Positions 48,105 through 57,067 are shown, counted from the stretch's first letter. The stretch is DNA of 64,000 bases from Butyrivibrio sp. AE3009 (GCF_000420845.1 NZ_ATVS01000004.1:62001-126000); one strand, 5' to 3'. The notes: generated by a model from the sequence alone, not told the origin. Program-made: numbers and translations.

Positions 48105-49127
48105 ATGATCAACAACAGTATTATCAAAAGGAAGTTTACAATCAGATTAGTGATTCTGATCATCGGAATTATCTGCGCAGCACTTGTAGTTCCGGTTCAG
48201 AAGAAGGTCGACAGTATTAACAAAGCCGGTAAAGATGCAGCAATTTCTTTTGCCGAGGCATATGCAAGCGACATGGTAAGCCCCGAGTACATTAAGGATA
48301 ATTCCTATGTTGCCTATGTGGATATACAGAACAAGCCCGCTGCATTTGCATATTATGATGACTCAGAGCAGTTTGCTTATGTGTATGATGACAACGGAAT
48401 GTATATCATCAAAGCTTCCAAGAGTAAGCTTGACTCTCTTAGCAGTGAGGTGGCAAGTAATGGAACAGCAAGAGTTCTGGGTGCGGTAAAAGAGCTGGAT
48501 GAAGAAGTCATGGATATGGCCTTCGAGACCTACTCTGAGTTTGATATTGAAGATCCTATGAACAGAGAAGAGTTTGATGATTATTTCAAGGGCGCTGCTA
48601 TCTACGAGGGCTACAATTCAAATGCATCCTCTAATTATGTTTTGCTTGAATTTCTGATTGTTGTTGTGGGAATTCTTTGCCTGCTCGGTGGAATTCCAAG
48701 TGTTTTTAGCTATGTTGTTAACAGCAAAAAGCTCACAGACAGCGATAAAGAGATGCTTGCAGCAGAGCTTGAGGATCCAAGAACTGTTTTTATGAAGAAA
48801 TGCGGTGTATTCTTTACACCCAGACACCTCGTATATGCGGACAACCGCTTAGAGGTTCTTCCTTATGAAGAGATTATCTGGTGCTACAAGTACACCTTCA
48901 GATATTGCTTCATTCCTGTATTTAACTGCGTCAACGTGCACACAAGTAAGAAAAAGAAGAAGAGAATCGCATTCATGTCACTCTTTGCTTCTTACCCTGA
49001 CACGATTGTTAAGGAGCTGTTCACTCAGATTAATTATCACAATCCTTCAACTATATTCGGATATACCAAGGAAGCACAGACCTATTACCACTGTGATTAT
49101 TGGAAAAATACACAGCAGAGCGCTTGA
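48105..49127 (+). CDS. Two-pass membrane protein of unknown family
   Basis: A 340-residue protein with a membrane segment at ~11-30, an extracytoplasmic domain (~31-180, acidic, FAEAYASDMVSPEYI, FAYVYDDNGMYII), a second segment at ~182-206 and a cytoplasmic domain (~207-340). The last contains FFTPRHLVYADNRLEVLPYEEIIWCYKY, a beta-rich PH-like pattern, and a KKKKKR basic run. I do not recognise a characterised family. It starts 19 nt after the TrkA-N/RyR gene with AAGAGGAG upstream, so the two are likely an operon and may act together. Confidence 0.6.
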   Translation: MINNSIIKRKFTIRLVILIIGIICAALVVPVQKKVDSINKAGKDAAISFAEAYASDMVSPEYIKDNSYVAYVDIQNKPAAFAYYDDSEQFAYVYDDNGMYIIKASKSKLDSLSSEVASNGTARVLGAVKELDEEVMDMAFETYSEFDIEDPMNREEFDDYFKGAAIYEGYNSNASSNYVLLEFLIVVVGILCLLGGIPSVFSYVVNSKKLTDSDKEMLAAELEDPRTVFMKKCGVFFTPRHLVYADNRLEVLPYEEIIWCYKYTFRYCFIPVFNCVNVHTSKKKKKRIAFMSLFASYPDTIVKELFTQINYHNPSTIFGYTKEAQTYYHCDYWKNTQQSA

Positions 49128-49141
49128 TAATTTTAATATTC

Positions 49142-49185
49142 AAAAAAGAAGCTCCGACTTTTCCCTTATGGGAAGGGCCGGAGCT
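49142..49185 (-). terminator. Terminator between convergent genes (serves the epimerase gene)
   Basis: AGCTCCGACTTTTCCC pairs with GGGAAGGGCCGGAGCT; the minus strand continues TCTTTTTTG. It lies 32 nt after the epimerase stop codon and may work in both directions. Confidence 0.8.
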
Positions 49186-49216
49186 AATTATTTGCCAAAA
49201 AATAAGTGAAGAAATT

Positions 49217-50239
49217 TTAGATTGAATCCTTAGCATTCTCCATAGCAGCAATGACTTTATCACAGAACTCATCAAATTCAGGGTCTTCCTGATATCTGTC
49301 AGGATGAGACTGTATATACTCAAGTGATAAGCGAACACCTTCATGGAAGGGAACGTTGGTGGTCATCTGAGGAACAAGGCGTTTGAGCTTGCTGTTGTCA
49401 AAGAGGACGGATACAGATTTATCTCCGATAAGGCTACCGCGGAAGTCATAGCCGTATTTTGTCCCCACATCTGCAAGAAATTCAGAGGAGACATAATAGG
49501 GTTTAAGTTCAACTCCGAGTGCATCAGCGATTGTCTGATAGATCTGATTCCAGGACAGAGCTTCGTCGCCTGTTATCTGGAAAGCTTCGCCGATGGCATG
49601 TCTGTTGCCCATAAGTCCTGTGAAGCCGATGGCGAAGTCGCTGTTGAAGGTAAGGTGCCACAGTGAGGTGCCATCGCCCTGAATTATTACGGGCTTACCC
49701 TGCTGCATACGTTTAATTACCTGATAAAAACCCTTGTTACCATGTACTCCGAGAGGAATTGTTCTCTCATCATAGGTGTGGCTGGGACGAACGATAGTCA
49801 CTGGGAATCCGTTCTCGCGGTATTTCTTAAGAAGGAATTCCTCGCAGGCGATCTTGTTTCTTGAGTATTCCCAGTACGGATTGGCAAGGGTTGTGCCCTC
49901 GGTGATCACGTGATGAGCAGCGGGCTTGTTATAGGCGGAAGCGGAACTGATGAAGATGTACTGCTTAGTCTTATCCTTAAAAAGTCTGTAGTCTCTTTCA
50001 ACTGCTGAGACATCGAAGGCAATAAACTCGCTGACAACATCAAAGGTCATGCCCTCCAGCTTATTGGCCACAGCTGCTTCATCGTATATGTCAGCTGTTA
50101 TAAGATTAACTCCTTCCGGAATGTCATCCTTGCGGTTTCCTCTGTTCAGGAGGTAGACCTCCCAGAGCGGGTCCGAGGCAAGAAGCCTTACGATTCCCAT
50201 GGAGATGGTTCCTGTGCCGCCGATAAATAGTGCCTTCAT
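49217..50239 (-). CDS. NAD(P)-dependent epimerase/dehydratase (extended SDR)
   Basis: A 340-residue extended short-chain dehydrogenase. The nucleotide loop is LFIGGTGTISMGIVRLL (TGxxGxxG form with Ser in place of one Gly), acidic Asp in TADIYDE, the active-site region is ISSASAYNKP, and YWEYSRNKIACEEFL carries the YxxxK-type pair (Tyr-Ser-Arg-Asn-Lys). Close relatives are sugar-nucleotide epimerase-like proteins and CSP41-like proteins; the substrate is unknown. AGGAGGAG precedes ATG. It follows the phosphatase gene on the same strand. Confidence 0.82.
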   Translation of the reverse strand: MKALFIGGTGTISMGIVRLLASDPLWEVYLLNRGNRKDDIPEGVNLITADIYDEAAVANKLEGMTFDVVSEFIAFDVSAVERDYRLFKDKTKQYIFISSASAYNKPAAHHVITEGTTLANPYWEYSRNKIACEEFLLKKYRENGFPVTIVRPSHTYDERTIPLGVHGNKGFYQVIKRMQQGKPVIIQGDGTSLWHLTFNSDFAIGFTGLMGNRHAIGEAFQITGDEALSWNQIYQTIADALGVELKPYYVSSEFLADVGTKYGYDFRGSLIGDKSVSVLFDNSKLKRLVPQMTTNVPFHEGVRLSLEYIQSHPDRYQEDPEFDEFCDKVIAAMENAKDSI

Positions 50240-50282
50240 GTGTGTCTCCTCCTTTTTTCTGTAAAAAACAGTTGGCTATTGA

Positions 50283-51863
50283 TCAATTGTTTCCGAAGTA
50301 CTTAAAGCAGAGCATCGTTATGTCGTCGAACTGGGGAGCATCACCAACAAATCCATCGATATCCTTTTTGACCGCCTCGATAAGTGTCTGAGAATCTGCG
50401 TCCGGGTTTTTGTTAAGCGCAGCAAGAAGTCTGTCGGTCCCATATAGTGTATTGTCTTTGTCGGTGGCCTCCGGTACGCCGTCAGTGTAGACGAACAGCG
50501 TATCTCCGGGCTGCAGCGTAACTTCGTGTTGCTCAAATTTTATACCGGGCATGGCGGCAACTGCAAGAGAATGTTTGTAGATTCTTAGGTCAAAAGAGCC
50601 ATTGGAGCTTCTTATGACGGGATGCTCGTGACCGGCGTTGGAGATAATTGCTTTTCCTGTGGATATCTCCAGGATGCAGAGCCAGACGGTTGCGAACATT
50701 TCGGCGTCGTTACCCTCACAGAGCTGGTTGTTGACATCCCTAAGTATTTCTGAGGTGGAAAGAGAGCCGCCCATCAGAGTTCTGTTTTTGATAAGTGTTT
50801 TGGTGATCACCATGAAAAGAGCTGCGGGTACGCCTTTGCCGGAAACATCAGCCATAACCATGGCCATGTGATCGTCATCAATAAGGAAGAAATCGTAGAA
50901 GTCGCCGCCAACTTCCTTGGCGGGATTCATAGTAGCGTAGATCTCAAACTCTTTCCTGTCGGGGAAAGGAGGGAAGATACGGGGGAGCATGTCCGCCTGA
51001 ATCTGGGTAGCTACGTTAAGCTCTGCGCCGATTCTCTCTTTTTCCGCTGTTACGGTCCTTAGATTGTCGATGTAGGTGACGATGTCTTTTTCCATATTGT
51101 GGATGGAGAGGGCGAGATCTTCAATCTCATCTCCGGTCTTGATAGTGGTAAGAGCATCATCAACCTGTGCGCCGTTACTGGTGAAATTACCGGCGCTGGT
51201 ACGGATCTGCATTACCGGATCGATGAAGTTCTTTCTCATCACTTTCCAGTTCATAACGCAGAAGATGATAAGAAGAATCAGGGAGATGAGTATCATATTA
51301 AAGATGAACTTGTATAGGATCAGTCGAATCTCATTCATATAGGTATCAACGAAGAGAAGTGCCACAACTGTACCGGTGCTGTCCTTGACAGGAAGGCAGC
51401 TGGAGGTAAGAAATCCGTATTTTTTGGAATGTCTCACAAGATAGCTTGTGGGCCGCTGGCCCGTGGAATAGGCATTCCAGATCTCATCAAAGGAAGCAGC
51501 GATAGGATCCGTATCTCCAATAAAGGTGTCGGAATCATAGACATAGCGCATGGTCTTATCTTCATAGGGAACTGCGATATAGACGAAGGCAGCGCCTGAG
51601 TAATCCTCTACTCTGTGAAGATAGGCATCCATCTCCTCATAGTACTCATCAGCTTCCCAGGTTCGGGTATATTCTGCGATTTTGTCGTGATCGAGGGTAT
51701 CAAGAAGAATATTGGCTACAACATAGCCTCTGTCGTTATAGATTTTTTCAACGGATCTGTCAAAGATAAGTGAACCTGCGACGCAGATTAGAATGCTGAA
51801 AAACAGCGTAAATACGATGATTCCAAGTAATGCCTTTTTGGTAACTCCCCATTTTCTCTTCAT
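50283..51863 (-). CDS. Membrane PP2C (SpoIIE/RsbU-type) serine phosphatase with HAMP domain
   Basis: A 526-residue sensor phosphatase: membrane segment (~12-34), extracellular sensor (~35-175), second segment (~180-203), HAMP (~204-262), coiled linker, and SpoIIE-type PP2C (~300-525) with EVGGDFYDFF, MVMADVSGKGVPAALFM, AGHEHPVI, LFVYTDGVPEATD and FDDITML metal and catalytic blocks. Such proteins dephosphorylate anti-anti-sigma factors in partner-switching pathways; no sigma or STAS gene is nearby. Start ATG fits MKRKWGVTKKALLGI. Confidence 0.92.
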   Translation of the reverse strand: MKRKWGVTKKALLGIIVFTLFFSILICVAGSLIFDRSVEKIYNDRGYVVANILLDTLDHDKIAEYTRTWEADEYYEEMDAYLHRVEDYSGAAFVYIAVPYEDKTMRYVYDSDTFIGDTDPIAASFDEIWNAYSTGQRPTSYLVRHSKKYGFLTSSCLPVKDSTGTVVALLFVDTYMNEIRLILYKFIFNMILISLILLIIFCVMNWKVMRKNFIDPVMQIRTSAGNFTSNGAQVDDALTTIKTGDEIEDLALSIHNMEKDIVTYIDNLRTVTAEKERIGAELNVATQIQADMLPRIFPPFPDRKEFEIYATMNPAKEVGGDFYDFFLIDDDHMAMVMADVSGKGVPAALFMVITKTLIKNRTLMGGSLSTSEILRDVNNQLCEGNDAEMFATVWLCILEISTGKAIISNAGHEHPVIRSSNGSFDLRIYKHSLAVAAMPGIKFEQHEVTLQPGDTLFVYTDGVPEATDKDNTLYGTDRLLAALNKNPDADSQTLIEAVKKDIDGFVGDAPQFDDITMLCFKYFGNN

Positions 51864-52031
51864 AATTTATACCTTCTACAGATAATGTTTTACCTTTATA
51901 TCATATCATATTTTAGTTGTGGAAAAGAGTGAGAAATAGGTATTTACTGCCCTTAAGAACAATGATAAGATGGTTGATGCCGGCGGTGGGGGAACGCAGG
52001 TTATAAGGAAAGAGTAAGGAGAAGGTTACAA

Positions 52032-52994
52032 ATGAAAAGAAAAAAGGTTGTTAAGGGGATTCGTATCGCATTAGGAGTCATAGCCATACTGGTAGTAGTG
52101 CTTGGCCTGGTGGCTACAGGAGTTCTCGGTAGTATGGTATCTAAGGGAGTTCTGTATCAGAACGATGGAAAGGATACCCATGACAACAGTTTGAAGCAGC
52201 TCGAGACTTGGGAATATGACCTGGAAGGGTTCCTCGCAGCACATGAAGGTAAGGATGTCACTGCAGAGGCAGAGGATGGAAACCGGGTGCCCGGCACATA
52301 TTTCGGAGAAGGAAATGAGACCTGCGTCGTTCTTGTACACGGAGCAGGCGGAGACAGATATGTAATGTATCCTCTAGCGGAGCAGTATCTCGAGAGAGGC
52401 TATGATGTTATCTCAATTGACCAGAGAGGAAGCGGAGTTAACCCTGATCCCAAGGTAACTTTCGGAATTCATGAATCCCTCGATGTTAAGGCAATGGTGG
52501 AATTAGCAAGAACAGAGTTGTCATATGAGACGGTTTTTGTTCACGGTCAGTCCATGGGAGGACAGACAGTTGCTCTGTATGCTTCTAATGTAACACCCGG
52601 CGAAACAGGCGCAGCAGACGCAGTTGTTCTTGACAGCCCCGTTCCCGGAATGGAGCTGATGCTTCTTGAGATGTTTGGCGATGGAAACACCAAGGATCCT
52701 TTTGCCAGATACCTGGCAGCTTCAGGCAAGATCTACATGAAGCTGGTTGACCACATCGATTATGATGACGCTGATACAATCGAGATCGTTAAAAAGGATC
52801 AGATTCCTACAATGCTCATCGTTTCAGATAGAGATGAGGTATGCTTACCTGATCAGGAAGAAGCACTTTATGCAAATATTGGATCCGAGAACAAGACAAT
52901 CATGCACGTTGACAGTGTTCATATCGAGGGCGTTATTGTTGATCCCGAAGGCTATATGAAGGGTACAATGGAGTTTCTTGGATCAATTAAATGA
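52032..52994 (+). CDS. Membrane-anchored or exported alpha/beta hydrolase
   Basis: A 320-residue protein starting MKRKKVVKGIRIALGVIAI, with one hydrophobic segment (~11-37) and no lipobox. Hydrolase marks are VVLVHGAGGDRYVM (oxyanion), FVHGQSMGGQTVAL with the nucleophile Ser, LIVSDRDEVC acid region and a late His in DSVHIEGVIVDPEGYM. The end resembles the hydrolase at 12928 (HIEGVVKDP), so the two may be distant paralogues. The substrate is unknown. A hairpin follows. Confidence 0.82.
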   Translation: MKRKKVVKGIRIALGVIAILVVVLGLVATGVLGSMVSKGVLYQNDGKDTHDNSLKQLETWEYDLEGFLAAHEGKDVTAEAEDGNRVPGTYFGEGNETCVVLVHGAGGDRYVMYPLAEQYLERGYDVISIDQRGSGVNPDPKVTFGIHESLDVKAMVELARTELSYETVFVHGQSMGGQTVALYASNVTPGETGAADAVVLDSPVPGMELMLLEMFGDGNTKDPFARYLAASGKIYMKLVDHIDYDDADTIEIVKKDQIPTMLIVSDRDEVCLPDQEEALYANIGSENKTIMHVDSVHIEGVIVDPEGYMKGTMEFLGSIK

Positions 52995-53024
52995 TAATTA
53001 TCGGATTAAGAAATAGTTGAAAAG

Positions 53025-53052
53025 AAGGCAGGTGCTATGTTGCACCTGCCTT
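53025..53052. terminator. Bidirectional hairpin between convergent genes
   Basis: AAGGCAGGTGC pairs perfectly with GCACCTGCCTT around 6 nt. T-rich stretches on both sides are short. It separates the hydrolase from the convergent DUF3021 gene. Confidence 0.7.
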
Positions 53053-53057
53053 AAGTT

Positions 53058-53480
53058 TTAGTCATCGCTGTAGTTTTTAAGTGCGTTGGTCATCTCGTTT
53101 GCCTCGCCCTTGGAGAGAGCGTAGGAGATAAGGGCTGTGATGATGTAAACTCCTGCAACGCTGAGGGCTACACCACGGACACCGTTTACAGTTAAGCCGA
53201 ACCAGTTAAAGAGAACTCCCAGGGTCATGATAATAATGCATAGTACAAGGTAGTGTGCGCAGCTAAGCAGGATCCTGATGGGAACTGAGATTGGCTTTTT
53301 GGGGTTATAGGAAAAATAGCAGGTGGTCACCAGTGCAGTCACAAAGCTTGCTGCCAGTATCTGGGGAATGATCATAGTTGTGATGGAATCATAGCGAATA
53401 ATATTGAGTCCCGCAACAATCATAATTCCTGTATTTATAATCAAAAACCATTTAATAAGATCATGAATAAAATCTTTCAT
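53058..53480 (-). CDS. DUF3021 membrane protein (LytTR partner)
   Basis: A 140-residue protein with four hydrophobic segments (~10-28, 33-53, 68-92, 104-122) and a short polar tail, matching DUF3021. This family is usually encoded directly beside a small LytTR regulator and is thought to control it at the membrane, as with anti-regulator pairs of the LytTR Regulatory System. It is the last gene of a four-gene operon (ATPase, permease, LytTR, DUF3021). Confidence 0.85.
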   Translation of the reverse strand: MKDFIHDLIKWFLIINTGIMIVAGLNIIRYDSITTMIIPQILAASFVTALVTTCYFSYNPKKPISVPIRILLSCAHYLVLCIIIMTLGVLFNWFGLTVNGVRGVALSVAGVYIITALISYALSKGEANEMTNALKNYSDD

Positions 53481-53501
53481 AGTCTGAATCGTCCTTTCGT
53501 A

Positions 53502-53951
53502 TTACTTTCCAATACCAAGTTTTTTCTTAAGTTCAGGAACATAGCCCCTGGAAATAATGATGTCTTCACCGTTTTTGAGGCTGGCTATAAATCTGCCGTT
53601 AAACTCGGGACTTAAGTGATCGATGGACTTAATGTTTACGATGGCATTTTTGGATATCCGAAGAAATGATGAATTGGCAAGGCGCTCCTCAATCTCAAAG
53701 AGCTTTTTCCTGGTATCAAAGCAGTCATTTCTGGTATAAGCAAAAACGTGATTGTCCGTTGCATCGAAGTACAGGATCTCCTTGGTGGGCACCATGCGGA
53801 TACTCTCATCTGCGTAGAGAGCCATGGTATCAGTGCCTGCGCCGTCCTTAAGACGACGAATGGTCCTAAGGACCTCGTCGTCCAGCTCTGCCATCTTTAT
53901 TATGATTTCATCTTCTTCACCGGGTAACGGTGTCTCAATAGTTATCTTCAT
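53502..53951 (-). CDS. LytTR-domain DNA-binding transcriptional regulator
   Basis: A 149-residue regulator with a short N-terminal part (~1-45) and a LytTR DNA-binding domain (~48-147: EILYFDATDNHVFAYTRND, FLRISKNAIVNIKSIDHLSPEFNGRFIASLKNGEDIIISRGYV). It has no receiver domain, so it is not a normal two-component regulator; control probably comes from DUF3021 encoded next. Its start overlaps the permease stop (TAATG), which suggests the regulator is made together with the transporter. Confidence 0.92.
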   Translation of the reverse strand: MKITIETPLPGEEDEIIIKMAELDDEVLRTIRRLKDGAGTDTMALYADESIRMVPTKEILYFDATDNHVFAYTRNDCFDTRKKLFEIEERLANSSFLRISKNAIVNIKSIDHLSPEFNGRFIASLKNGEDIIISRGYVPELKKKLGIGK

Positions 53952-54862
53952 TATCTGTCTTTCTTTTTGCTGATTGATAAATACATGGTTGAAAGGGCGA
54001 TAAATGTAAGCCCCACAAGAACTAGTATACCTACTTTTCCATACTGGGACAATTGGCTGTTTCCAAGAAAAAGATCCATTCCCATGGCCTTGTCAACTTC
54101 CTGCCTGATGATCTTAGGAGTTCCGGAAAACAGGGTGTTCTCAAGGGGTGCAAGCATTATTTTTCTAAAAAGAGAAGTGCCGTAAATAAAAGGAAAGCAC
54201 TTAACTACAAACTGCATGGTGGAACTCATGGAGCCCATGGGGAAATAGATTCCGCCAAAGAATCCGGCCAGTGTACCGAGGATAATGCCGATGCCGCTCC
54301 AGGCGCTCTGGCTCTTGATGATGGTAGCAAGAAGGAACATGATGGCGGAATAAACGAAGTTGTTCAGCATGATAAGAAGCATGAGCTTAACATGGACATC
54401 AAAAGGAAGTACCGCCATACCCTTGCAAACACCGATAACTTCTGTAACTGCGAAGGTTATGATGCTCATAAGAACGCCTGCAAGCCATGCGCCCGATACA
54501 TAACCAAGGACGAAAATAGGTTTTTTAACAGGCATTGTGAGCAGAGAATTCAGGCGGTTGCCGGTTCTGTCTTTTATCATGTTGGAGTAAAAAGCATGAG
54601 TTACAGTGGATGCATTTATAGTAAGGATTCCGGCGCAGACCCAGAGAAAGCTCATTTGCTCAATTATTACAGCGTCACTGTCACCGCCTCTTCCTGGAAC
54701 CATCTTAATGGCATCAAGAATGCTACTGTTGTTCATATCACCCAGGAAAAACACCATCAGCATTATTATGATGAGCATTGATAAGAGTGAAAAAAACACT
54801 GCTGAATAATCTCTGAAATACAAACCTAAATTTCTTTTATTGATTGCAAGAAAACTTCTCAT
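53951..54862 (-). CDS. ABC-2 type transporter permease
   Basis: A 303-residue membrane protein with six hydrophobic segments and the pattern of ABC-2 export permeases (MIKDRTGNRLNSLLTMPVKKPIFVLGYVSGAW, GTLAGFFGGIYFPMGSM, split here at about residues 94-125 and 190-206). It shares 1 nt with the stop of the ATPase gene (TAATG) and with the LytTR start, so expression is tightly coupled. The cargo is unknown; drugs, peptides or lipids are typical. Confidence 0.9.
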   Translation of the reverse strand: MRSFLAINKRNLGLYFRDYSAVFFSLLSMLIIIMLMVFFLGDMNNSSILDAIKMVPGRGGDSDAVIIEQMSFLWVCAGILTINASTVTHAFYSNMIKDRTGNRLNSLLTMPVKKPIFVLGYVSGAWLAGVLMSIITFAVTEVIGVCKGMAVLPFDVHVKLMLLIMLNNFVYSAIMFLLATIIKSQSAWSGIGIILGTLAGFFGGIYFPMGSMSSTMQFVVKCFPFIYGTSLFRKIMLAPLENTLFSGTPKIIRQEVDKAMGMDLFLGNSQLSQYGKVGILVLVGLTFIALSTMYLSISKKKDR

Positions 54863-55776
54863 TACACTGCCCTCCCAAGACCATTTGTCACATTCAAAAA
54901 TACGTCATCCATTTTGCCCTGAATAATCTCAAAGCCTTCCACGATTCCCCTAAGCGCCCTTGCGGTTTCAGCTGCTGCAAAGGGATTGTCTGATTCAACG
55001 CAGCCGCCGTAGGATGTGGCGATCAGGTTGTCTTTTCCAACTACTTCAAGAACCCTGTTCCTTGAGCTTTCGTCAAAGTAGAGCTTGAGACTGTCTTTTG
55101 CAAAACGCTCTTTTAATTCAAAGGGGGTTCCCTCAGCCAGCTTTTTGCCCTGGTTGATAATGATTATCTTGTCAGCGGACTGGGCTTCCTCCATGTAGTG
55201 GGTGGTGAGGAACACGGTCATATCTGTGTTGGACCTTAGCTGTTCAACAGCCTCCCACACATCAACTCTTGTTGCAGGATCAAGGCCTGTGGTGGGCTCG
55301 TCCAGGAATAGGATCTTTGGTGAATGCATCAGCGCAAAGGCTATCTCGCAGCGTCTTTTCTGGCCTCCCGACAATACTCTGTAGCGCTTGTTCATTATGT
55401 CCTGGAGCTTCAGGATGTCGGATAGATCGGAGAGTCTTGCTTTTATGGTTCTGTCGTCAAGCCCCAGCATCCTGGACCTTGTGACGATGTTCTCTTTTAC
55501 TGTAAAAAGATCGTCCAGCACATTTGACTGGTATACAACGCCGATGCTTTTCCTTATCTCCATGTCCTCTTTGCCAAGTCTGTAGCCGCAAAGATAAGCT
55601 TCGCCTTCATCCGGAGTAAGGATAGTGGACATCATGTTCACCGTGGTGGACTTGCCGGCGCCGTTGACTCCGAGGAATCCAACGAAATCGCCCTGCTTTA
55701 TCTCAAAACTGAGGTTGTCTACTGCACGGAATGAACCGTATCTTTTGGCTATGTTTTTAAGTTCAATGGAATTCAT
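54862..55776 (-). CDS. ABC transporter ATP-binding protein (multidrug/DrrA type)
   Basis: A 304-residue ATPase; ATG 55776 follows GGGAGG and starts MNSIELKNIAKRYGSF. Walker A is GVNGAGKSTTVNMM, the Q-loop is VVYQSNVLDD, the signature is VLSGGQKRRCEIAFAL, Walker B is ILFLDEPTTGLDPATR, and the H-loop is TTHYMEEA. The C-terminal ~80 residues are the extra domain of DrrA-type exporters. It is the first gene of the four-gene operon; its promoter should lie in 55777-55906, where no clear LytTR repeat is seen. Confidence 0.93.
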   Translation of the reverse strand: MNSIELKNIAKRYGSFRAVDNLSFEIKQGDFVGFLGVNGAGKSTTVNMMSTILTPDEGEAYLCGYRLGKEDMEIRKSIGVVYQSNVLDDLFTVKENIVTRSRMLGLDDRTIKARLSDLSDILKLQDIMNKRYRVLSGGQKRRCEIAFALMHSPKILFLDEPTTGLDPATRVDVWEAVEQLRSNTDMTVFLTTHYMEEAQSADKIIIINQGKKLAEGTPFELKERFAKDSLKLYFDESSRNRVLEVVGKDNLIATSYGGCVESDNPFAAAETARALRGIVEGFEIIQGKMDDVFLNVTNGLGRAV

Positions 55777-55906
55777 AATCTTTTTCGCCTCCCGTATTTG
55801 TCTCTCGGTTTCTTTATAATCGGATAATAAGGCAAGGCGGCAAAAGGCGAAACAGATTATGAAATAAGTTGTAATTTTGGAGGGGTAAGTTGCATTTTGA
55901 TGTGTT

Positions 55907-56188
55907 TTACATCTCTTCGGGGCATTCCATTCCAAGGAGTGCGGTGGCATCTTTGATGATTTGCTGAGCAACATTCACCAGTTGAAGGCGAGCTATTTTG
56001 ATGCTTTCATTTTCCTCCTTTAAGATCGGGCACTCCTGGTAGAACTTGTTAAAATCAGTGCACAGGCTTATCAGGTAACGAGCAACAACGGAGGGCTCGT
56101 AGCTTTCTGCTGCGGTGGTCACAGCTTTTTCGGATTTTTCTAAATTCATCCTTAGCTGTATCGATTTCTGAGGAATATCGGAATGCAT
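55907..56188 (-). CDS. Standalone DALR anticodon-binding domain of arginyl-tRNA synthetase type
   Basis: A 93-residue product matching the extreme C-terminus of ArgRS: AAESYEPSVVARYLISLC, FNKFYQECPIL, ARLQLVNVAQQIIKDA and the terminal LLGMECPEEM (ArgRS proteins end near LLGIEAPERM). The whole catalytic part of ArgRS is absent, both in this frame and upstream, where a radical SAM gene ends one base before this ATG (TAAATG). Either this is a remnant of an argS gene kept in frame by chance, or a small tRNA-binding protein co-translated with the radical SAM enzyme. A complete argS must lie elsewhere. Confidence 0.7.
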   Translation of the reverse strand: MHSDIPQKSIQLRMNLEKSEKAVTTAAESYEPSVVARYLISLCTDFNKFYQECPILKEENESIKIARLQLVNVAQQIIKDATALLGMECPEEM

Positions 56189-57067
56189 TTAGAGATCAAA
56201 CAGGCTCATCTGTGTATACTTATCCGGAAGATCACTCATATATCGGAAACATTCGTCAGGGGTTGAGAGGATTCCATTTTTCTTACAGATATCCTGAAAG
56301 AGTGCCCTAAGTTCCCTGGAATTAGGGCTTGGAAGCTCATATGCATTTCCGTATTGTCTGATGTATCTTTCTTTCATACCGGGAAAATGCTTATCAAGTG
56401 CATCGTAGTAGTATTCGCGATCGCCTTCACGAAGGGTAAGCCCCATACCGAAATCTATGATGCCCTTGACGCCTGTTCTGATACATTCATTCAGGATGGC
56501 GGAGATATTGTCTGTAGTGTCATTGATGAAGGGCAGGATAGGAGTCAGCCAGACCACTGTTGGAATGCCTCTTTCCTGCATTATCTCAAGGACTTCAATT
56601 CTACGTTTTGTATTACAAACATTAGGTTCAAGAATGCTGCAGAGTTCATCATCGTAGGTAGTAAGGGTAATCTGAACTACGCATTTAGCACTTTTGTTTA
56701 TTTCTGAGAGAAGATCGATATCTCGAAGGATAAGATCTGACTTGGTCTGAATCGCTGCACCAAAGCCGTACTGTAAGATAATCTCCAGGCATTTTCTGGT
56801 CAGCAGCAGATCCTTTTCGCAGTGCATGTAAGGGTCTGACATAGCTCCGGTTCCGATCATGCACTTTTTCCTCTTGGACTTCAGGGCCTTTTCCAGAAGC
56901 TCCGGTGCGTTCTGTTTTACCTCAATGTCTTCAAAGGGATGAGTGAACTGATAGCACTTGCTTCTGCTGTCACAATATATGCAGCCGTGGGTGCAGCCAC
57001 GGTATATGTTCATTCCCTGTAAGCCGTTTTTTCCTGTAAGAATTCCCTTTGCGTCAACAAAATGCAT
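56189..57067 (-). CDS. Radical SAM protein of the SPL (spore photoproduct lyase-like) family
   Basis: A 292-residue protein with the [4Fe-4S]-SAM motif CTHGCIYC (~25-32, CxxxCxxC) and a TIM-barrel-like remainder including GTGAMSDPYMHCEKDLLLTR and VVWLTPILPFINDTTDNI. It resembles the Rv2578c/SplB-like group rather than true spore photoproduct lyase. Substrate unknown. GGAAGGTGA precedes ATG. It is directly coupled to the downstream DALR-domain gene (TAAATG). Confidence 0.85.
   Translation of the reverse strand: MHFVDAKGILTGKNGLQGMNIYRGCTHGCIYCDSRSKCYQFTHPFEDIEVKQNAPELLEKALKSKRKKCMIGTGAMSDPYMHCEKDLLLTRKCLEIILQYGFGAAIQTKSDLILRDIDLLSEINKSAKCVVQITLTTYDDELCSILEPNVCNTKRRIEVLEIMQERGIPTVVWLTPILPFINDTTDNISAILNECIRTGVKGIIDFGMGLTLREGDREYYYDALDKHFPGMKERYIRQYGNAYELPSPNSRELRALFQDICKKNGILSTPDECFRYMSDLPDKYTQMSLFDL

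Noticed and set aside
54053-54781. A 242-codon open frame antisense to the ABC permease
   Set aside because: No ribosome site or family features; the permease on the minus strand fits its family and is tightly coupled to its neighbours.
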